From Desarmillaria ectypa (lineage: Eukaryota > Basidiomycota > Agaricomycetes > Agaricales > Physalacriaceae), in NCBI GenBank assembly GCA_030407005.1, contig JAUDYN010000005.1, forward strand, positions 744,001-808,000: a stretch of DNA of 64,000 nucleotides, in the 5' to 3' direction. Positions within the stretch are counted from its first letter, which is position 1; the number at the start of each line of letters is the position of its first letter. The notes under the pieces were generated by a model. The model did no database searches. It had not been told where the DNA came from and saw nothing but the letters and a program-made list of their open reading frames with translations. Shown one piece after another: positions 45,785 to 58,151 of this stretch. The position numbers and the translations under genes are program-made.

Positions 45785-46492
45785 TAATATTTGTATACTG
45801 TAGATATATAAGAAGATATAAAAACCACTCATTTTTGAGAGCAGACAAGAGCAAAAGAGTGAGACTCAGCATCTTTTTAAGGATGTGAGCTTTGAGAGTA
45901 GGTATTGAGCAATAGCAATGAGCATCCACACTATCTGCTAGTAATACTAGGCCCAAGGCTGCTGAAATATACTAAGCTAAAGGCTTAGATAAGGAATTTA
46001 TTTTTTTAGTGTGCATATAAGCTGGATTAATTGATCTTTTTGATTTTATCCTTTACTAGTTATAATATTTGTACTTTTATACTCTCAGAATCAAGCCAGC
46101 TTCCCACCCTTATACCTATCTGCATCTATAGCTCTGTCAGATAGTGATCCACTCAGTAGTAACTACCCTCTTTTTACACTCTCAAAGCTTCTAGGGGATG
46201 CCATATAAGATTGCCATCCTTGATGAGATTAAGACAGATGACAGTCTATTATATCTAACTGCTATTTCTAGCAGGTTCTAGTCTGGCAGAAATGTAGGCT
46301 ACCAACAGTGAATAGCAGTCTATTATCTTCTAATCTTCATTCTTAGTGGATCCTAGTCCTATATTCCAGTGAACAGAGTGGGTGGGTGTGAGATATTATT
46401 AGTCCTAAGAAGAGTATCACTAGTCTGCTTCTTGAACAAGATGAAAGCTAAATTTTAGTGCAGTGCATATATATATATGGTGCAGCATAGCA
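45785..46492 (-). repeat. LTR-D copy
   Basis: About 708 bp similar to 31651-32475, same orientation. Its sense start is TGCTATGCTGCACC, an end variant shared with the inverted copy at 48419. Confidence 0.72.
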
Positions 46493-47773
46493 TATCTTTA
46501 AGTGGAATCTGAGATCTTTTGCTTATTACAGTCATCAGTCTTGTGCTTATCTTTACAAAACATGCAAAGATTATTCTTCTGATAGCAGTCCTTTTCTTTC
46601 TGGGTTAGATAGCTATCATTGCTTAGCTTGTCAGCATAAGATTTAGGAGTAGAAGAGGAACTAAAATCTAAGAAACTGGATTTTGATAATTTTGGAGTCA
46701 CTGCAGAATTGAGAGATGAGAAAAAAGGACTGAAATACTTAGGCTTATTGGAGGTGTTATGAATGTTGGAGGAAGAGTTATTATTATAGAGTTCTTATGA
46801 TATTTTGGCCTTCTGAGTCCAATAGTGAGCATCCAGTTCTTGAGCAAGAGTACATATATTATGAAGATTATTTGGCTTCCTATAGTGTGTCATATCATTC
46901 TTGATATAGATACAAAGTCTATGGTACAAGATATAGTACAATAAATTGTGATCATAATCTATCAAAGCCACATACTAGATGAATTTAATTATATACTTTA
47001 TAATTTGATCTCTATCACACATTTAAAGATTTTCCAAGTTATTCTCAACATCTTCAACAGTATCAAAAGGATCAAAGTTAGTCCTAAGCTTATTAAGGAA
47101 TGTTGCATATAAACAGATCTAGGCCAGAAGAGGAGTTGCTGATTCTAGTTAGATTGGCTAGCCTCATTACTATTATTACTGGATCCTTCAGCTCCACCAG
47201 ACAGAGGCTGTAGACTGTGAAATAGAGTTTTAGGAGCATCATAACTATTGTTCAAGCCAGAGTTAGAGCTAAGATTTGATCCAGAGTTGAATTTAAGATT
47301 TTAGAAGGTATTGAGAGTAGAAGTATCAACCTATAGAGAAGGGTTGTTATGATATTGACCTCAAAGTCTATTGATATTCAACTTATTAAAGGAGACAAAT
47401 AGGTTAGAAGTAGAAATTTCAGATTGCTAAGCCAGAAAACTAGAGTGAATATAGGTTTTTCTATGAGACTTTTAGCTAGACAAAGAGTCTGAACCAAATA
47501 AGAATTGATCTTCTTAAGAAGTGAAAGCAAGAATATCATTTATAGTAATAATGTTACTAGCCATAGAAGTACAGTCAGCTTCAGATAGAATAGTGAAAGT
47601 ATCTGACATATTAAAAAAATTTTGACTCAAAGATTTGAGTTTAAATATACTGTTAGAGTTATGCTAATAGAGATAGGAAGGAATGCATGTAGCAGAGGCT
47701 GTGAAGTGTATAAGTCTTAGCAAAGCTATTAGTAGTATTACTCTCTAAGCTAAAGTCTTAAGAATAAGTATGG
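46493..47773 (-). pseudogene. Gag of a family X retrotransposon, decayed
   Basis: It starts with ATG at 47609 (MSDTFTILSEADCTSMAS) and has a zinc-knuckle remnant CMFCKDKHKTDDC near 46560, which has one residue fewer before the His than usual. It lies just downstream of an X LTR in the position gag should have, with a 164-bp leader. This links the otherwise anonymous X LTRs to a Ty3/gypsy element. Pol is missing, cut by LTR-D at 46492. Confidence 0.62.
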
Positions 47774-48418
47774 TGATATGCTTGATAATAGCAAGTGACA
47801 AAAGAATTAGTGAATGGCAATGGACACCAATAACACTAAGCCTCTTACTACTCTACACTTAATCACCAATATATATCATAGAAGTACTCTGCAGACTTTA
47901 ATAATCAGATAAGTTTGTTTTAAAGATGTTTTATTCATTACTAGTGAGTTATAAAAAGTACTACTTGCATTAATGAGATTGATAAGATACAATTGGATAA
48001 AGAGTGACTTGGTTTGAGCTACTATGCCTGTTCTTACTGGAACTGCTTCAAACTAGTGGCTCTCTTGGCATAAGAATAATCTTATAAACTCTGAGAAATT
48101 TGCTTAAACTAACTTTGAAACACTTTAGGCCTTTACAGGATACAACAGTGAACTCTAAGAAACTTCAATTCACTTAATACTATAGGTAACTTAGTGACTA
48201 TTTATCACTTTATTAAGGTTAAGCATAAAAGCCTTTAATTGAGAACACTAGCTATTATTAGTGAGAGCTCAACTGTAGGGATGCCTTGCCTGCCTTGCAC
48301 AAGTGCTCTCCCACTACTTATATACTATTGAGACAGATACAAAACTATAAATATCATCTGGGTATTAGGTATATTAGTAAGAATTTCTTAGCTAGTCATG
48401 AATAATAGTGAATAATCA
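47774..48418 (-). repeat. LTR-X, truncated 5' LTR
   Basis: TGATATGCTTGATAATAG onward matches 5023-5750 of the first X copy, with many C-to-T or G-to-A changes and a lost 99-bp unit region. It stops at 48418, where an LTR-D begins. Confidence 0.75.
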
Positions 48419-49187
48419 TGCTATGCTGCACTATATACATATGTGCACCAAATTTTGGCTTCTACCTTGCTCAAGGAGCAAGCTAGTACTACTCTCCATA
48501 GGACTAACAACACTCATCTACTTAATTATAGGAATATAGGACTAGGATCTGCTGAAAAGAAAGTTAGGGAGTAACAAACTATCATCTGCTATTGGTAGTC
48601 TGCATTTTCACCAGACCAGAAACTGCTGGGAATGGCAGTTAGGCATAGCAGACTGCTATCCACTCTTAGAAGCCCATGCTTCTGTCTTAATCTCACTAAA
48701 GATGGTGATCTCATATAGTTTTCCTCTAGAGTATAAAAAGGAGTGGTTACTACTGAGTGGGTTACCACTTTACAAGATTTATCAGTGCAGATAGATATAG
48801 ATATAGTAAGCTGGCTTGGTTCTGAAAGTATAAAAACACAATTAATGTAACTAGTAAAAAAGGAAGAAAAATAATATAGCTTATAGCACACTAATAGAAT
48901 AAATTCCTTATCTGAACCTTTAGCTCAACATACTTTAGCAGTCTTGCACCTAGTATTGCTAGTGGACAGTGTGGAAGCTTGTTGCTATTGCCTAATACTC
49001 ACTCTCAAAGCTCACATTCTTGATAGGATGCTGAGTCTCATTTTTTTACCCTTGTCCACTTTTAGAAATAAATCTGTACTATTCTGAAGCAGATACTTTT
49101 TGCATCTTCCTGTATATCTACAGTATATAAAAGATCTTACAATAGCAAACAGTAATTCTCTCACTAGTGAGTTTGCTAGCCTTATAC
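48419..49187 (+). repeat. LTR-D copy, plus orientation
   Basis: It starts TGCTATGCTGCAC and ends GCTAGCCTTATA. The TATA element is near 48828 and AATAAA is near 48898. It is inverted relative to 45785-46492. Confidence 0.75.
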
Positions 49188-49241
49188 TGAATATGAAGCA
49201 GCCTAGATATTTAATCTTATTTGTCAATTCAGTCACTAACA
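49188..49241 (+). repeat. LTR-G end fragment
   Basis: ATGAAGCAGCCTAGAT...GTCACTAACA is the inverse of the left end of LTR-G at 27469-27520. It directly precedes decayed gag-like sequence, as a 5' LTR end would. Confidence 0.6.
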
Positions 49242-50395
49242 ATTAGTCTAAATCTGCTCCTCATACTCTTCATGAGCACTTTATGACAGTCAAACTCTCC
49301 ACCTCAGCTATCCTTCTTATTGCTCTCTGCAGTACATTCTTAGAGCACTGACAGTGATCTTCATTATCATAGTAATAATCATCTATTACCACTTATAGTA
49401 TCAAAGCTATCAACTACCTATTCAATCTATCCTCATTTTCTATTGACCCACATATCTATCCTATTCTGACAATACAGCAGAATAAACTCTAGACCAGTCT
49501 GAACATCTTCCCCTTGCTGAAAACCAACTCTTATCAAGTACTGACTTGACATCAGTCCACAACATCTCTTGAATCACAATTCAGCAACCAGAAGAAAGGG
49601 ACATCATGAACTTTAAAAGAGAAAGTAGTGAAGATAGGCTAAATGTTTTTTCATATAGTCCTGAACCCTTCTCTCTCATCCATCCTAAAACTCTTATCTC
49701 AGATATCATCTATGACAACACATTCTCCTACTATCCCTACTCCCTAATCTCAGATTCTAATATCTTCAATGAGCTCTCTCAATATCTCATAGTGAAACAA
49801 TAGCATCTTGAGTATAGACACCCTTTCAGATTTTAGAATAAATCTAGCATTGAAAACTGTACTTAGTATAAACATACTGAAAGAATCTCATATGTTACAA
49901 TCACCACCAAAAGTCACCTCAAACCTGAAACCAATACTGATATTTGTCCTAATTTTCTGCACACTGACACTGCTGTTCTTGATGAATGCTAAATCTTTAT
50001 TCCCTAAACTGTCTTCCACCTACATGTGATTCCTTATTGCTAGATAAGCTGCCAATGATATACTCAGTACAGCAGACATCCAAGTCCTATAAGCATGGGA
50101 CTTCTTATAGAATATCACTAATAGGTGGGCCTGCAACACTGAACAGTGTCATTTCTTAAGCCCCATCTGCTGTGATCACAGAATTCTTTGCTTTGATCCT
50201 TGTCAAGACCCTTAAGTTTCTATTTGCCACTGCAGCCTCTAGATTGATGGGATCTAGAAGCCATAGATCCTAACCCCTGAGGAGTTTTTAAACCTATTAT
50301 TGTTTAAGAATCAGAACTATATACAGGAGATGAAACTAACATTGACCACTTCTTTCAACACTGTGAAATATACTTTGACAGAAACCCTGGAACCA
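49242..50395 (+). pseudogene. Decayed gag of a Ty3/gypsy element, fused to RT by deletion
   Basis: Most of this stretch is too decayed to read. Near 50320-50395 the frame gives DETNIDHFFQHCEIYFD, the gag-domain motif seen in families A and F, and it runs straight into RT sequence. The protease and the rest of gag are deleted. Confidence 0.5.
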
Positions 50396-52769
50396 TGCTA
50401 TCAAGCTGGTCCCCAATGCAAAACTCACTCTAAACTGCAAAGTCTATCTATTGAATTAAACTGAACAGGAGAAACTTGATAAATTCCTTGAAAAAAACCT
50501 TGCTTTGAGTTAAATTTGACTCTTCAAATCCCCAATGGCTTCATCATTCTTCTTTGTCAAAAAGAAAGATGGAAAACTATATCCTGTTTAAAACTATCAA
50601 AAGCTCAACAAGATGATGATCAAGAATCATTATCCACTCCCACTCATCTCTAAACTAATAGACAAGCTGAAAAGTGTCAAATACTTTATCAAACTTGATA
50701 TATGATGAGGATATAACAACATGCACATCAAAAAGGATAGACTCCTCTTCTACAATCATAGAATCTATGTATGCAGAGAAATCATAGCCTGCTGTCATGA
50801 CCATATCACTGCAGGACACTCAGAAATAGAGAAGATAAAGGAATTCATCCTAAGAGACTATTGATAGCCTAAGATAAAGAAGAATATTGAAGCCTATGTC
50901 TGGGCATATGAGACTTGCACAAGAACCAAGTTAAGTACTCAGACAAAACAAGCACCACTTTATCCTAATGAAGTATCTTTGGAGTCATAGACCTACATCT
51001 CAGTTGATATGGTCACTGGATTACTGCTCTCTAATGGTCACAATGCCATTCTGGTCATTATAGACCAATTTTCAAAGGCAATAATCCTCATTGCCTGCAG
51101 CACTAAGCTTTTATCCAAAGAATAGGCTTGAATCCTACATAATAAGGTATATGCCAAATACAGTATGCCTATAACCATCATATCTGACTGGGGACCACAG
51201 TTTGTCTCTAAATTCCTATTCATATTTATATAACATGCTCCAAATCAAAACTGATGGACAAACAGAACATGTTAATCAAGAAGTGGAAAAATATCTTTGG
51301 ATATTTATCAATCATAGACAAGATGATTGGACAGAATGGTTGCCACTAGCAGTCTTCCAACATAACAATCAAATCCATTCTGCAATAGACAAAAGCCCAT
51401 TCCAAATCAATTTTAGATGAAATCCTCAAGTCACCTGTTATGATTTTTCCATTATTTTATCTTATCTAAGTCATATCCATGACTCATCCATCTAATCAGC
51501 CACCATCCTCACTTTGTATTGACACTCTCACCAACCACCACCCCTGTTCCTGCGAGGTACCACCCTCATTCTCTCTCATTGGACCATGATCTATCCGATT
51601 CACACTGTCCTCTCATGAACTGTACCATTTTCTCATGGACCATATTATTTCATCTATTAATACATACCATCCTTACAGTATATAAGTAGAGTAAACTTCA
51701 CTATTGTACTCTATCTTTTGACTAAATTACATTCTTATACCTCTAACTGCACAACACTAAAGACCAAGCTTAACTCTCCAATTATGGGTGACTGTTCAAA
51801 TGCGAAACAGCCCAGGAGAACAGCTTATGTCCCAAGTCACATGTATAAGATGGGCCATAACATCATCTCTGACTCAAACACTCACTCTCCACTCCACACT
51901 CCTGCATCAGAATTGTTCAAGGACACAATGAAATACATCTATGAGAAAACCCATATGGCCTTGCAAAAGACTGCCAAATAGATGAAAATATAGTATGACA
52001 AGAAGAAAAAATCAGCATTTAAGTATTAAATTAGATAAAAAGTTTGGCTCAACATCACCAATCTTTATCTGCTCTGCCCAAAGAAAAAACTCAATTACAA
52101 ATGAGTTAGGCCATTCATCATCCTCAAAAAATAATGTCTTTCAGCCTATAAGCTGAAACTTCCTCTAGCATAGAAAATATATTCAGTATTCAACAAGACC
52201 CTTCTTATAGAATATATCCTGCCAGCATTCTCTAATCAGGAACAACTCTCTCCTCTACCACCTGACATTATCCATAGAGAAGAGAAATATAAGATTAAAG
52301 CCATACTTGATGACTGACTTTGCAAAGTTTATAGAAGAAAAGGTCAACTGTCAAGAACAGTTACTTACTACCTAGTCAAATGAAAGGGCTATGAATCTGA
52401 GAAAAACCAATGGGTGGCTGAGAGGAACTTGAGCAATGTAAAGGGAGTGATTGCCAAATACCTCAAGGTAAAAGGAGTAATGGAAATCTAAGTGATAGTG
52501 GTTACTCCTGCTAAAGCCATAGTTATTATAGATGCAAAGAAGATCAGCAATAAATGGTGATATTTAGTCAAGAAATATCCACACATTGAATACTAGTATT
52601 ATGAGAAGGAGATCCTAAAGTTGAAAGTACTCATCAATAAATACTGAGTAGCCAATGATCAAGAAGAAAATAGAGATGATGATGTACAAAACACATGAGG
52701 AACCTCTTTGAAAAGACCAATAGTCAGGTCATAATGACAGTTAGGATGCCTGTCTTAACAAAAGAGTAT
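50396..52769 (+). pseudogene. Ty3/gypsy pol (RT, integrase, tandem chromo), decayed and interrupted
   Basis: The RT N-terminal part (LTLNCKVYLLN, SSFFFVKKKDG, KNHYPLPLISKLIDKLK) is at about 50410-50750. A deletion then removes the RT core and RNase H. Integrase follows (HITAGHSEI, YETCTRTK, ISVDMVTG with Asp intact, TIISDWGPQF) at about 50800-51430, and the [16 protein letters not shown] motif is at 51250-51300. A solo LTR-A splits it at 51436-51862. The first chromodomain is near 52350-52480 and the second module near 52550-52650. A 3' LTR-B follows. Confidence 0.8.
51436..51862 (+). repeat. Solo LTR-A with 5-bp target duplication
   Basis: A 427-bp LTR, TGTTATG...CATAACA, is flanked by TCACC (51431-51435) and TCATC (51863-51867), which differ by one C/T transition. 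The host pol frame is collinear across the site if the LTR and one duplicate are ignored. Family B at 30590 has the uninterrupted version. Confidence 0.9.
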
Positions 52770-53215
52770 TGTTATGATTTCCCCTATTTTTCTTATCTTT
52801 TATCTTATCTTGCTTAGGTACTAATCTTATCATATCTAATCTCAGCACCAATTACTAATCATAGAATAGTCATCTTATTGTTACCAACTAACAACTAGCC
52901 ATTATACTATAGCTCATAATGATTGCTTCACTATACTATTGTCTTTCTTGTTTCATGCATAAACTCATCATTTTAATTACTATTATTAGACTCCCAGTTT
53001 TAGTATATAAATAGTATAGCTCTTGCTGTATATTCTTCAGCTTCAAGCTGAAGTTTAATCATACCAAACTTTCTTGTTGACTCATTCCTCTCATCTAAGG
53101 CTAAGACCTTAGTCTCACTCTCTTATCAACAACATTCTAGGATTTAGCAGGTGACTGTATGAATGTGATACAGCCCACTATTTACCCTTGTTGTCTAATG
53201 GAGTTTGAGTCTAAC
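52770..53215 (+). repeat. LTR-B, 3' LTR (446 bp)
   Basis: TGTTATGATTTCCCC ... GAGTCTAACA, inverse of 29221-29667. AGTATATAAATAG is a likely TATA box near 53000. Confidence 0.85.
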
Positions 53216-53620
53216 ACAAGTCTAATTCTTCAACCCAAAGATTCTAAAGAAGACCTCAAAACTAGTAAAACTGAAAGAAGTAGAGAATATTAAAGATCTT
53301 ACTGGCTGATAGACTTTTCAGGAAAAGAAAATAGTACTCAAGGGAAAGACTCATACTGATAGCATTATAGAGTACTCTGAGGCTGAATAAGGAATACTAT
53401 AAAAAGAAAAATGGTTGAAGCCCTTGACCAATGAGTGAGTTCAATACAAAATCTGATTGAACAAACTATGGATGACAAGCTGGCAACACTATGCCTCTGA
53501 GTACATCCTCAACAAACTATAGAAGTCAATGAAGATCTAGTTGTTGATATCATGGAAATACTATGAAGCAAGTCTCTAAAATTACTATACTATCTGACCA
53601 CTTTATTATAGTTTATATAT
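53216..53620. other. Unrecognised stretch between LTR-B and LTR-D
   Basis: AT-rich, with broken plus-strand frames that look like old polar protein sequence. No match within the window. Confidence 0.35.
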
Positions 53621-54344
53621 TGTGCTCCATTATATATCTGTGTGCACCAAGCTTTGGCTTTGGTAAGCTAGTACTTACCACAGGACTAACAACACTCATC
53701 TGCTCAGTTAATAGGTTAATAGGACTAGGATTCACTAGAAATAAATATTAGGAGATAATAGACTGCCATCTGCACTATCATCTATCATCAGTAGCCCACT
53801 TTTTTATCAGACTAGGAACTATATTAAACATAATAGATAGCTATCTACTAGTGAAAGCCTGTGCTTTCACCTTAATATCACCAAAGATGGTGATCCCATA
53901 TGGTTTCTCTCTAGGAGAATCTTTCAAGAGTGTAAAAAGAAGGTGGATATGATAGAGCAGATCACTACTTGACAAGAGTTATTAGAGTGGATAGGTATAG
54001 GGATAGGAAGCTGGCTTGATTCTGAGAGTATAAAAGCACTAATGTAATTAGAGATCAAAAATTAATCAAGCTTATAGCACACTAAAGAAATAAATTCTTT
54101 ATTCAAGCCTTCAGCTTAGTATATTTTAGTAGCCTTGCATCTAGTATTACTAGCAGGTGGCATGGAAGCTCATTCTCTTAAAAGAATGTTGAGTCCCACC
54201 TTTTCACTCTTCTCTGCTATCAAAAGTGGATCAGAACTGATCTAAAGTGGGTGATTTTTGCACCTCTCTATATACTTACTATATACAAAAGATCTTGCAA
54301 AAGCAATCTATAATTCTCTCACCAGAGAGTTTTCCAGTCTTATA
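53621..54344 (+). repeat. LTR-D, 5' LTR of a decayed element
   Basis: TGTGCTCCATTATATATC ... CAGTCTTATA. GAGTATAAAAGCAC near 54025 followed by AATAAA near 54090 gives the sense direction. Gag-like sequence lies downstream on the same strand. Confidence 0.75.
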
Positions 54345-57215
54345 AGTGGAGTTTACTGTGAGGGGGGATTGAACCACAATTGCAGAAGAAAGAAGGTTCC
54401 TTCATCCAACTCCATGATACTTGAAAGTGAAAGCATTCAGAGCTACCCTACAAGCTGCTGCAGATGATAGGATGTCTAATGAGAAGGATTTATTTAACTT
54501 GGTACTATATAATAAGTTAAGACACTTTTATTATAATACAATCTTCTCATTCACATATGAATAAGGCTATTTCAGAGTCTTCATTATTAGAACAATCATA
54601 ATAGGAGGATGTATCTACAGAGTTACCTATCTATCAACACTTAAATTCAGACTCAGAGCCTATCAGCTCACACTTATTTAACCTGATACTATACTGTACC
54701 TGGTCTCTAGAGCCAGAAGAATCTAGTCTGCCTTCTTCACCAAGTTTCCTATCACTAGATAGAACATATTATTAAGCTAGAAATAGAAGAATCCACCTAT
54801 ATTTTAATATGGCACATCAACTACAACTACCTATCAGAGGCTCTAACAGTGCTCTAAGCTAAGAGTAAAAAGGAGATTAAGACTCTATAATCCTACTTAT
54901 TTACTTTGACAAGGTAAAGCAGACATGTAAAGCTTTCAGACAGCAAATGGACTAGGATTTTATCTAGGCAGCAATCCTATATACAGACCTGATCTAAGCA
55001 AACTTGTGGCAGAAATTATTTGAAGCCACACCAGTTAATGTGGCTGCAGTAATTTAGACTGCTGTGACATCTCAAATATATGAGTTCTACCTAAAGTCCA
55101 ATGAGATCCACAGCTACACACTTGCTCATCTGAAGGAAGCAGCTAGGATGCTGAGAGTTTTATCTATAGTATCATTAGATGAATTCAGCTGCTTTGACAG
55201 ATACATTCAAAGCATTGGACTAGATCTTACTATAAGAACCAATCTGCTCATATCAGCCTATGATTATGCTAAGGCATATATATCTGCTATTTATTCAGGA
55301 TTAAGGATATTGGTTAACCAGCAGTTAGCTGTACTATTCTCTAACTAGGATTCAGCACAACCCTTCTCTGTGGAAGAAGTCTGGAAGGCTGCCAAATATG
55401 CATTGGAAAGCTATAAGTCTCTTTATATCAATTCTGCTCTAGTATATGCTCTATATGCACCTCAATCAATGCTACCTCCATTCTCTATACAAGATCAGCA
55501 AGCAGCATCTGCTGTGACTTATAGACAGTCTCCAGTAGCATTAGAAGGAAGTATAGCAGAGATAATAAATACCTTGCAACAGGCATCTGCTATAAGTCTG
55601 CTGCTCACTTTCTACAATCTATATGGGTATTCCCCCTATGAGCAGCCAAATCCTGTAGTGCCAGGCCAAGCAGCTGCACCAACTGCTCTGCAATAAGCTG
55701 CTCCCTCTGTTAAAACAGAGTCTATGAAAGAAAGATTACTGGCTGCTATCTAGAAACTTATAGACAAGAAAGGAGCCAGTAGCAATAACAGAAAGTGCAG
55801 ATATGATGGATGTGATATGGGTTATAGAGATTATGCTGCCAGAAAAGCAGATACTGAAAGTGGTCTCATCAAGTGAGATTACAACAAGTGGAGGCTAACT
55901 ATGCTAAATAGTTCTAACTTACCTAAGAGGTCAGGATCACTCAAGGTGCAGATTGACAAATGGCACAAAGAGCATAAAAAATCTGCTTCTATTGATATGA
56001 TATTCACACAAGCTATAGGAACTGCTGGAATTGTATATCTATATGGATACAGATAATGAGTAGATAATACTATAAATTACTCAATATTTACATCTTTATG
56101 AATAACAGGCTTGTATAATAAGCATATGAAAATTCAAGCTGCTCAACTTATGGCTTGTGCAGAGGATCAGCAAGATGAGGAAGAGGAAGATGAGGATCCT
56201 ACCATCAAGATCCTCAGACAGATTCTCTAAGAGTGAGTAAAAGCAAAGAAAGATGCTAAAGTATAAGAAAGAAAACAAGGATGACCCTTCAAGAAAGTCA
56301 AAGTTGTGATCCCATCTGCTAGAGAGAATCAGTCATCTGCTTCAATGCTAGCTCAACCTGAGCCAGTAGCAGAGAGAAACACAAAGACACAGAAACCATC
56401 TGCTAAAGCTAAAGATCAGCAAGCAGAAATGAAGAAGGATCTGCATCAATATAAGTATGCAACTCTCATCCTTCAGCCTGGTATAATAGATGAACTCTAT
56501 AACAGAGTACTTGACTCTAAGCTTGAAGTATCCATCAAAGAGTTATATAGAGAGAGCCCAGCAATATGCTACAAGCTAAAGGAAGCTCTTATAAACTATA
56601 AAGTACTTATAGAGACACTGAAAGGCATGAGGGCCACTGCTGTTGGGCAAGATTTGCTAGCTATAATGACTGTACAAAGAGAACACATACACATATAGTT
56701 GTAGCAGATGAAGCAGCTGGATTATAAGTCTTGATACAAATTATTGATAGTCTATATGAAGTGGAAGCAGTACTGGACAAGAGCTCTCAAGTGGTTGCTA
56801 TATCCACAGAAGTTTGGAAAAAGTGTAGACTGTCATTAGACTCATCCATCAAGATCTCCCTGACTAGTGCCAATGGCAAGATGGGATGGTCTCTAGGCTT
56901 ATGCAGAGATATACTCTTCAACTTCAAAGAGTTAGAAGTCTACCTGCAAGTACATATTATGGAATATGCTATATACAATATTCTTCTGGGACAATCCTTC
57001 AGTATTCTATGCAAGTTGAAAATCAATAATAGGGCCAATAGTGACCAGATTCTAATGCTTCAAAACCCTAACATAGGGTTAGAAGTTGTTATACTAATGC
57101 ATGAGAAAGGTTGCCCACTCTTTTCATGGACTGGAGGATATTTGAGCTTGAATCTGCATATGCATAAGCCATGTCTATCTTATGATGCATACAAAAATTT
57201 TCCCTAAATGAGAAT
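54345..57215 (+). pseudogene. Family D gag and protease region, decayed
   Basis: Frames at 55064-55348, 55370-55696, 56306-56698 and 56731-57207 form a series on one strand. A short knuckle-like CRYDGCDMGYRDYAA is near 55796-55840. The last frame is retropepsin-like: VLDKSSQVVAISTEVWKKC ... YNILLGQSFSILCKLK. The usual DSG triad position reads DKS. The lineage appears to match the RT fragment at 38665-39849. The element is cut near 57215, before RT. Confidence 0.62.
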
Positions 57216-57846
57216 CTATTCTCTGAATAAGGAGAATTAGGACTCTCTATTATAGTTAAAAAACTGCCATTGGATTACTTGCATCAGACACACTCACTCT
57301 CAATTGCAAGTAATACAAGTTTATACTTTCTATGTTACTGAACACAATCTATCACTGATGGGCTGTCTGATGCCATTTCTGAATGCATGCTAACTGCCTG
57401 GTTGTAGTGTCTGAACTAATACTGTCTGTCTGGTTGCAGTTTTACTGATACTAAATACAGATTCTGATCTGTATCTCAGACTTTCTGTCTGTAACTTTCT
57501 GAACTGATTGCTTTCTGAACTGTTCTTGCATACACCAAATGATCAGATCACTTAATTCTATTCCAGGTGAGTTTGTGACTTGAAGCTCTTAGCCAATACA
57601 ATCCATACTATTTGCTTAATAGCATTCTGAGGGCTAGCAACCTGCTGTCCTACTGCTACAGGCTGGTATTTATACTGTTCTACCTCTATCTATATTTTCA
57701 ATCTTTCCAAGTATTATCATTACCCTTGCTGATGCAAACCAGGTAGGTATAAGCTTATATCATGGCTACCAGGTAATTCCAATCATACTTGCTTGCTATA
57801 ATCTGGCACACTTATATAATTTTAAGCCCTTTCTGACTCTGAGGCA
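57216..57846. other. Unrecognised AT-rich stretch left of the copia element
   Basis: It contains loose repeats of CTGTCTG/TTTCTGAACTG (57400-57530). No gene. It continues on the far side of the copia element at 62661. Confidence 0.4.
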
Positions 57847-58144
57847 TGTTGTAAAAGAGTGTGAAATAGAGATTATAAGTGTAGTGGTAAACTATGAGAC
57901 TTGATCATATGAGAGAGGTGAGAGAGAATATTAATCTATATTATTGATGGGCTGGTCTACCCAGTATATATACTATAAGATGGGTACTTCTAGAATATAC
58001 TATTATCTACTAGTGTCCATGTCTGACTCATTGCTGAGTGAGCAGACAGATGATCAAGTCAAGGAGAAGGTGTGCAAAGGTTTGCATACTTCAATGTTAC
58101 TCTGATTGCTGGATTGCCATATGCAGCTGAGCATGTCTTCAACA
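57847..58144 (-). repeat. Copia 3' LTR (298 bp)
   Basis: TGTTGTAAAAGAGTG ... GTCTTCAACA on the plus strand. By my hand alignment it differs from the other LTR at 25 positions, all transitions. Confidence 0.93.
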
Positions 58145-58151
58145 CTCCTCC

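Noticed and set aside
53216..53620. Possible start of another gag gene
   Set aside because: Only short broken frames with no gag motif. Too weak to call.
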